From Hymenolepis diminuta (lineage: Eukaryota > Platyhelminthes > Cestoda > Cyclophyllidea > Hymenolepididae): a stretch of DNA of 64,000 nucleotides. This document shows positions 51,501-60,500 of the stretch, piece by piece (within the stretch, counting starts at the first letter, position 1; every line of letters starts with the position of its first letter). The notes below the pieces were generated by a model. It had not been told where the DNA came from. It made no database searches and saw nothing but the letters and a program-made list of their open reading frames with translations. A program made the translations under genes and the position numbers. The stretch is taken from contig CAADRB010000100.1 of the NCBI GenBank assembly GCA_900708905.1, positions 24,221 through 88,220 of the forward strand, given 5' to 3'.

Positions 51501-54500
51501 GTAATAAAGATTGGATGTGCTTAGCCAACCAGTATTAATAGCTTTCCATTTCCAGTCTTTCTGATAAACAAAATAAGGACAGATCGAATCCGTGATATGA
51601 GCTATAACTGATCTGTAGTGATGTAAATACTTAATCGGTTTTCCATGTAAATGGGTCCCTTGAGTGCCTACTCATTAACTGCAAATGTTTATGTTCGTAT
51701 TGATCTTCAACTGATCGAGAAACTACTTCATCATTGTTTTCCATGAAATAACTTAACTGGAAACCGGATCCGTCAGCACACTTCGTGAACTCTTGAATGT
51801 TATTTCGTTAAGTTCTTATCTTATTCCATAATTTAATGCAGTAATATGATCACTCCATTCTTAGTATACTGTTCCATTTATTCTAAATTTAAAATTCGAT
51901 ATGATCATTATTGGCTAATGAAGGTTATTTCAGTTCTTTTCCCAAGACGGGTAGATATGCAATGCTTAAAGGGCGGTGTGATTAACTTTAGCGGCGAGAA
52001 GTTAAATAGTAATGGAGCAAGTGACTCACGCCGCCGTATATACACATAAATGCATCATCCGCCTCATTTCGTATCATTTTTACTTCAACCATGGGCGTAG
52101 CCGCTACTTTGAGGCAGAATTATACGTACAATCTGCCCCCATGGGACGATTCCTGTGGGCCTTCTCTTTCACATACACGTAACTTAATGAACAACAGTTG
52201 TCTCTCATATCGGCACCATTTAAAATGCCACCTAAAAGAGAATAAACAATGTTGGTTAAGACATTCTAAAACAGATCCTCTCAGCATATTACTCAAATAG
52301 GTATTTAAGTAGAGGCTTCTGGTATTGACAATGGAGATATTATACTGTCAAAAACCAAAAAATCTTTCTACATACTACTTAACTGATTATTTGAGATATC
52401 AATTTGCAGTATAAACAATATCATTTTATGTTCAATTTTATATTTGTGTTGTTTATAGTGTAATTAAAACTCTGTACTTAAATACGGTTTAATTTTCCAC
52501 TTTTTAGTTGGAATGTGTCCCATAAAAGGTAAGTAGAACGTAATGTTTGAGCATTTGCTCTTATTTCTGCACTTATTCAAGAAATCTGTTCTTAATGTTT
52601 GTTAATAATATAGACATTTTTCTCTAATATTCTTCAGCGTTAACTAGGTAACAAAGGATCTGATCTAAGTTTTGATATAATCAATGAAAAATGATCCGAA
52701 ATGCAAGCTAAAATATAACAATAACAACATTAAGCACGAAAAAATATTTCGGAAATGAGAAGCTCAAATTTTATATAAATTAATCCCCTAAATCTAAAAT
52801 AAATCCAGAATACAAAATTAAAGTTTGGGTAAATTAGTTCCAAGGTTCTGTAACCCTCGCCTATCAAAACTCAGGAAGCTATTTTATACTTTATCTTCAT
52901 AGTTATGTTAAAATGGGTAAAATAATGATGCATATTTAATGGGCACTGCCTTATTCCATTTCTCTATTAGATCCTCCACGGAAAAGAATCGATAGTCTTC
53001 GATTAGGAATCAATGGAACTGTTCGTCTTTCATTGGGCGATCTCAGTGAAGGCTCGCCTCTGGCTGGAAGACGCGGACTTGCTGTTCAGAAATTGTGAGT
53101 TCTACTCTGGTTAATGCATGTATACCGGCTAAACCAACTTTAAAAATACGAATATGCAATTCTGTAATAAATTATATTACTAATGCAGTAATAATCAAAT
53201 CACTTATATGTAAATAATCTGTATATTCACAGCTCCTTTTTTGACACCAGTGCCGGAAATATCCTTTTTAGCTTAAAGTTGAATGATTCAAACTTAAAAA
53301 TTCTCTTCTGAAAGTCAAAAAGTTCGAAAATAGATGAAAAAGAGAGAAAGAATATTTTCAGTCAGTGTGTAGCGGTCACTTTACATACCTGCCACTTTAG
53401 AGAGCAAGGATTCAATGCGCATCAGCTGACATCCGTAATGTTTAGAGGACGAATTAACGAAATTTCTGATTTACATATGAGAGATTCCTTATAGTAGGTT
53501 CGAGAACTGTTTTTATAGGTGTACAGTACTTTCTGAAGTGTTCATAGCGGCTGTCTAGAATACAGAGTTTGGGTACAGTATGAAGAAAGTGAGCCGTAGG
53601 AAATTTTGCACAATGCGTTCTAAATAAAGGACAGCAGAAAATATCCCGACAGGATCGTTATCAATATAACTAGGAGAGATTTCCTCTTTTAAGTGCGAGA
53701 TGTAATATATTGTAAAGGCTTTAAACACATAAAATGTATGCAAATATTGACAATAATTTACTATTTCATTGCGAGTTGGAGAGTGATTTCATTCGATGCA
53801 AGTAAGACGGCAAATGCATTTTTTCTGAAAACCAGTAATCAGGATAAAAGGCCACAGAATATATTATTTTCTTCGAGACTGACAGTTTGTCATCATGTTT
53901 CTCTGTCGTTCTTTATCATTTGTAAGGGGTAATAGAGGCGCATTATGATATAAACAGGCAGTCTAGATATGAATATTCCCAGTCTTCATCTATCACTCAT
54001 ATAAAATTACGCATAAAGGAATCAATTCTATCTTTTCCATCGTATTTAACCAGTCGTCAATCTTAGTAGTGATATTATTTCAATAATAACTTAGTGGAAT
54101 CTTTCCATTTTCATTTGTATATCATTAACAGGTGTTTGAGTAGGTTTTATACATCAGACCAATATAGAATGAAATTGAGAATGAGTAGAAGTGAGATAAA
54201 ATGAACGAATGTGAGAACAAGACAAATAAAAGGTAGACTCTAGATGCAGTTCTGTGAGAACTGAACCAGACTTCCCTCGACTGAATGGTATCGAAACAAA
54301 ATAGAATAGAATCTTATATTATCCGCCATGGTTATTTTCTGGCCATTTTTAATTGATTTATTCAACAATATCTGCCAGAGGTTTTTTAAATCATATATAA
54401 TGTTGAGAAATTAAATTATTATTAATATTTTTGTGAAGAAACAGTTTAAAGAATACTATTGTACATATCATTACGCCAATAAAAGTATAAAAGATTTTAG

Positions 54501-57500
54501 TGATAGTTAGAAAGTTTGTCATTTTCATTTCAACCAAAAAGTGCTTATTTCTTGAGGATGTTTACATTAATTATTAAATTTTACAGAACTGGAACAAAAA
54601 AAACAATACTTTTTCCGGCCTTAACAAATTGTAAATCGTTATATTTCAAATTAAAGCAAAGGCTGTATACTTCTTGCCAAAACGTTGCATTTTAGTGGTA
54701 TCCATTTTGTTTCATTTCAGACGCAAGCAATCTGCGAGTACTAATCTGGATATTAGATCAAGTACTCCAGTTAGTCCCATCAGTTCTCCAATTGGTTATT
54801 ATCGGGGGCACTATCGTATGAGTGGATACGAAGCCTGTAGTCCGATCGAAGAAATCACCGATCAATATAGAAAGCATACTATCTCTTCACCGATTCGAAG
54901 TCAGGCGGAAGTTCCGTTGATTATGCGGAAGCATCCAAATGTCCATCAGGGTCAGATCCTTTCCCCCCGAAATCAATATCGATTTTCTCAAATGCGGCAC
55001 ACTTCTCTGCGAACGCCAACAGATCTCATATCTCCGCCTGCAGACAGAAAGAGTCTTAATCAAACACCTAGCTCGCCAACTCCGAGTTCAGCAGACCCCG
55101 AAGTTGCGCAAATGACTTCGAGTCCTCAGAGTCCGTCACTTATTCCCCGGCCAGCAGTTTGCGCAGAAAGCAGTAAAGAAACAACACCAAAACGAACGGA
55201 TGCTAGGAAAACTGAACAAAAGGTAATTTTATTTCTAAACAAGTATTTACTAGTTTCTTTTCAATTTTGGCCATAGTTAAGCACTAAAATGACACATAAC
55301 TTCATATCACATTTAAATAACCGGAAATATAAGCGGAATGTCCTAAAATGAATCTAACAAAGAAAGATTTATTTGTCTGAATAGGGAGCTATCTGTCATT
55401 GCTCCTCATTCTCTGTTATCATTGCATCTGTTTAAAGACACTACTGGAATACCTCATCACTCTTACATTGTATGAAATATCACTTAGGAAACGACAACTT
55501 ATAGCTGAGAAAGCCAATTCGTTTAATGATTTTTGAACCACACAAGTGAGGATAGTGTTACAAAAATGTAATGCAGAAAAGAAGAGCATCCATTTCTGAT
55601 GAAAAATATTTTGATTTAATGTCATGGGATTCAACTTAACTCAGCATGCTATAATCTCATATTACACAGAAGTGCATAGAAAAGGCAGGTCTCACACCCA
55701 TTGAAGGGAACCGTTTTCCAGCATGTATCTTAGGAAAGTGGCATCCAAGAACCTCTGATAAGTGGGTCTCCTCACGTCTTGGTCATTTTATCCATTACGA
55801 ATGGTCTTCCAATTCGATCAGTGTGCACAATTAAGGATTGTAACAATTATCATGGACGTTCTATTACATTGCGACGGATAAATTGATCAGCACATACAGT
55901 AGATTAGGATAAAGCCTTTGTTTAAAATAATTGAATTCCAACTTTAACATCCTTTTCGAGGATAAATCAAACTTTGTTGATTAATGGTAAAAATTTAGTT
56001 GACACTTCAACGTTTTCCATACGTGGACAATGTTCGATTGTTGAATAGAAAAGGGTGCTTACCCTCGAATGTCTTGAGATTGTAATTACTTTTAAATTTT
56101 CGTCATTTAGATAAACGATGGTACATAAAAAATCAAAATTTCTCTGATTTTCCATAGAGTTTTCATTAGTGAAAGCTTCCTACAGTCTATTCCATAAAAT
56201 GTACCAACAAGACATATTGTATTCAGAAGTGCGTCGATTCTTCCGCCAAAACTTTGATTCACAAAGTTTCTAAAAAGAAATTCCACTCGTATATCCCGCT
56301 TGGCAATGCTGTATAACACAGTTGAAATTAAAACAAAATTTCAGTTTACAATTTAAGTTGTATAAGCATTTAGATCGTTGAAAATTTTGGAGTCTATTAT
56401 TTTTAGTTTATTTTGGGAAATTTTTTTCCTTATTCTTAAAAATATATCTCCTACTGGGAGGATAAACAAAACTTTGTTAGCTTTGCACGTGATTTTAATC
56501 TTGTTTAAAATTTTCCCATTCCCCTCCGCACATCTTCACCTAATTAAATAATGTCTGGGTGTGAAAAGTGCCTCTATTACTAAAATGCAAAACTTTTGAA
56601 ATAATTTTTAAAGTTGGTTGTAATATGCTCGAGGAGATCATTAAAATTATTTATTGAGATTTATTAAGCCTAGATTAGGGAGTAGCTTCGACAACTTCTA
56701 TCCTTTATTGGTCTTGAAAAATAGGGCCAGTTGAATTGGAAGGTCGAAGAAAAGTTTTTTCTGTCCAGTTTTGTTTCATTATCTAGGAAGATGCAGAAAA
56801 CGCAAATTGATGGTCATTATGCAATAAATGCATTGTTTTAACTGACCGATATCCGAACTCTGATGGTCTCAGATGAAAGGATAGAGAAAACATGAATTAA
56901 AGTTTGGTTTAAAAGTGTTTTTTTTTAGACGTTATTTGGCGGTAATCCTTGAAGTTTAGCATGAGAATTGAGAAGGGGATGTTGTTGGGAGGTGGCGGTT
57001 TAGCCACCTTTGTCCTTTGTTGGTCTTTGAAACGTCGATAAATGGAGTGTTTGAAGTTTGATCTTTCGTCTCTTTTGTGAAAATGCACATATAATATCTC
57101 CCTTTGAAATACTGTATTCTTGCTTGAATATTTCTGGGACAAAACTTCACACTCCTTAACTTATATTGTTAAGCATGTTCATCTAATCTTCAAAACAAAT
57201 TTAAAAATGTATTTTTTACATGACGCGTTTGGACAGAATGAATTGATCATAAAGGCAATTTTCTAAATTTTGTGACCCTAGGCAAGCGTTCCTATGATAA
57301 TTCCGATATTTAGTCTGCTCTATAAAACACAAAATGAAGAGAAAATATCCGTCCTTAAAATGCTTATGGTAATGTGACCTTCAGAACGGAGGTTTAAAGT
57401 TAAAATACGGAAAATATAAGTGGAAATTTAACTGCACCAAGGTCTAGCAGTCCTTTCAAATAAATGCATAGAATCTGAAAGTTATAAATTATATTGTCAA

Positions 57501-60500
57501 AATCGTATCCTTCGTGCAAACGGTTAATAAATGGACCTAGCGTTTTAAAAATGAATCTCTAATATCAGTCGAATGCCATCCTGTAGTCCAGTACCACCCA
57601 CTATCCCATCAAATAGTTGTATGAGTACCGATTTAATTTCCATTTTATGTATTAAAACAGTAACGCACGCGAGCACAAAGCCACACTCGTCTCTATGGTG
57701 TTGGTATCTCAATCAATACGTTTAATGGGTATAAATGCAATTATAGCCACAAGACAAATGCTCAATTCTGACTTTCAAAATAGTTGACATAACTTGTGAC
57801 CTTGATGTAACGCTGAGTATATATGTGGCCATGTTAAATTTGAGGAACTGATGCATGGACATGAGTGAATTAAAAAAGAAATGTACGCGTGTGCATATTC
57901 AAAAAGCGTTATTTCTTTTTTCTAGCGGCTGATACCTTCACATGAAGACCGGTGGAGGGTAGTTAATAAAACCTCGCGAATTTCTTAAGTCCCCCTTTAA
58001 GTGGTATCTTAATTCTTCTCCTTGAATTACGGTATACTTATAGTGGTTAGGAAAAGAAAACAGAGCTACAGGGGTGCAGTTGTATGCGTCAATAAATTGT
58101 CTAGAAATGTTTGAATAATCCAGATAGACTTCCTCACTGGGCTACACTATTTATATTCCATACCAATTCTTGAGCAGCTGATCGATTTGTACACCTTTCA
58201 AACTTAGCATTCCACTTCCGCCAAATTCAGTTCTAAAAATATTCCATTCTCCCTTGGCGGCTTTGAAACTATCCGATCACTGTGGGTTTTAACCTATTTT
58301 TCATTTTAAAAATCAACTTACAAATTTAACTTCTGCAAACTGAAAATGGTATAGACGGCGGCTAGAGGCATTTATTTTTCATTAATTTGCTTAATTTTTT
58401 ATGAATATAATGGAATGCCAAGCAAACATTCTTGATCAGCAAGTTTAGACCGTCTAAATGTGCATAACTTATTAATTTCTTAAGTATCAGTTATTGGAAC
58501 ACGTCGTTACAAGTAATAATTTATTGTAAGCTAAACTCTAGCATTGGAGATATAAATAAAGGAGAGAGTAGTCTGGCCAACCTATTGCCTTTCTGGACCA
58601 TTAGAACTTAAATACTGTAAGGTATTAGATAAAGAGAAAGATCAGTGAGTGGTAGTTCAGTAAAAGAAGTGGAGAAGGGGTAAAATTTGACTGACATTTG
58701 TTGACATAATTAAACCAAAACATAACGGTATTTTATTTACTTGTTGAAATTTATTAAAATCTAGGAAATCATCCACATCGGTATAGACAAAGTACAATTT
58801 ACCTTTAAGTATTATCTCCCAATGTTACCTTGAAACGGATGGTTGGATACTTGCTTAAGTTAGTCCCTTTTCAAGGACGAAATTCCCTTGGGTAAATTCT
58901 CAGAACCACCCTCGCACGGCTCAAGGGATTATTTAACCAATTAATATTCATCAAAAGTCGGGTTAATTAAACAACCACCTTTAATTCTCATTAAATTATA
59001 AAATCGATTTTCAGAAATCTGCTTCGAATGGAAGTTCGAAGGAGAATGCGAATGCAAATGGGTCTGAAATTCAATCAAGTGAATCATCAAGTACTTCATC
59101 GACGACCGTCAACAAAAGCGGTTCCACTTCTAACACCTCTGTTTCTGTTGCGGCTTCTCCGTTGTCACCAAATCATTGGCGAGCTCGACTTAACAGTCTT
59201 CGCATCAACTTCCTCGGTTCACCTCGATTCCATCGGAAAAAGACGACCGTGCCGCACACTCCTCCTGAAAGTCCTGTTGAATATAGCTCTAGAATATCGT
59301 TGAAGAACTCCGCACGTCGTGGTTCCAATGCAACACCTGAACCTTCTCCTCTGTGGGTTTTTCAGTGATGATAAAAGTTCTTATTTCACATGATCTCAAA
59401 CACTCAATATTAGTGAGATAACGATGAAAATTTAGGTATATGTCCTAGAATGTTTTCAAAACTTAAAATTTTCCCACAAATTTCAAAATTTTTAACATTA
59501 TCTCCATTTAATATTTCCAACACTCTTTATTTTTAATACGTGCCTATATTAACGCAATATCTTGAGATATGAAGTTTATGAGGATGCAGGAAAATTTGTA
59601 CAAATAATATCCAACATTCCAAAGTGATTTTTTCTACTCCAGTTGTTAAATATTTGCATATTTTGTATCACCTAAAGTGGCATCAAAATAATGTAAGAAG
59701 ATAAATCTGTAAATCTTATTATTCATTCTAGAAGTTAACATGTAAGGATTCTTTTTTGCCATGGACTCAAACGTTTGTTCGACAGCAAACCTGAACGGCA
59801 GGAGAGGAAATGAGATAAAAGTAAAACACCTATTCGAGCGGGTTCACGAGAAATGGTCAAAAGCGAACACAAAATATCGATTAATTGACAATTAGGCGAA
59901 AGGTAGACGTACGTCAATATTCTCATATGATAAGGTCTACGAACACCCTAATTTACCTTTCCTCTCCCCTGAGTAAATTGTATACCATCAAATTCATATC
60001 AACAGGTTTGTTGGTGCACTTAATATCTTTTCTTTACTAAAACGTGCTTGACGAACAATAGCATGTCATATTAGAATGGATATCAAATCCTGAATGTTCA
60101 ATTTACTGAAAGTTAGAGGTATTGATTTGATCGGCTCCATGGCTTTGGCTTTGGTATTTAAACTTCCCTCGCTCATCAATTTTAAAGCGTCTGTTGACTG
60201 TGACTGTGATTGTAAACATATTATATTTAACAAATTAATAAATCCCTAAAGTTTTCATTTGATCGACTGGTTTGGCGTTAATTATTAATAAAGAAAGCAA
60301 ATTATCTTTAGGCCGCGTTGTGTTTACCTGGTACACAAATGAATTTTTACAGATGCAGTACAAAATTATGACAAGTATTTCATTATGCATAATTTGATTT
60401 TAAAAAAGAGATCTTTCTTGTTAGTGTGGAGTTATAAAAACCAATTTTACAATGAGCTCTGCTAGCTTATCAACCACCTCAAGTTCTGACTTTATTTTTT

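Noticed and set aside
52515..52535. 21-nt stretch between TTTTTAG and GTAAGT, considered as BRSK exon 10.
   Set aside because: It leaves phase 2, while exon 11 needs phase 1; joining gives a frameshift and early stop.
53360..53460. Weak A/B-box-like motifs suggesting another SINE.
   Set aside because: Only short matches, with no shared downstream landmarks with the other copies.
54674..55276. Single 200-codon ORF starting at ATG 54674.
   Set aside because: The part before 54721 is intron and the part after 55222 is past a donor; only 54721-55222 is BRSK exon 12.
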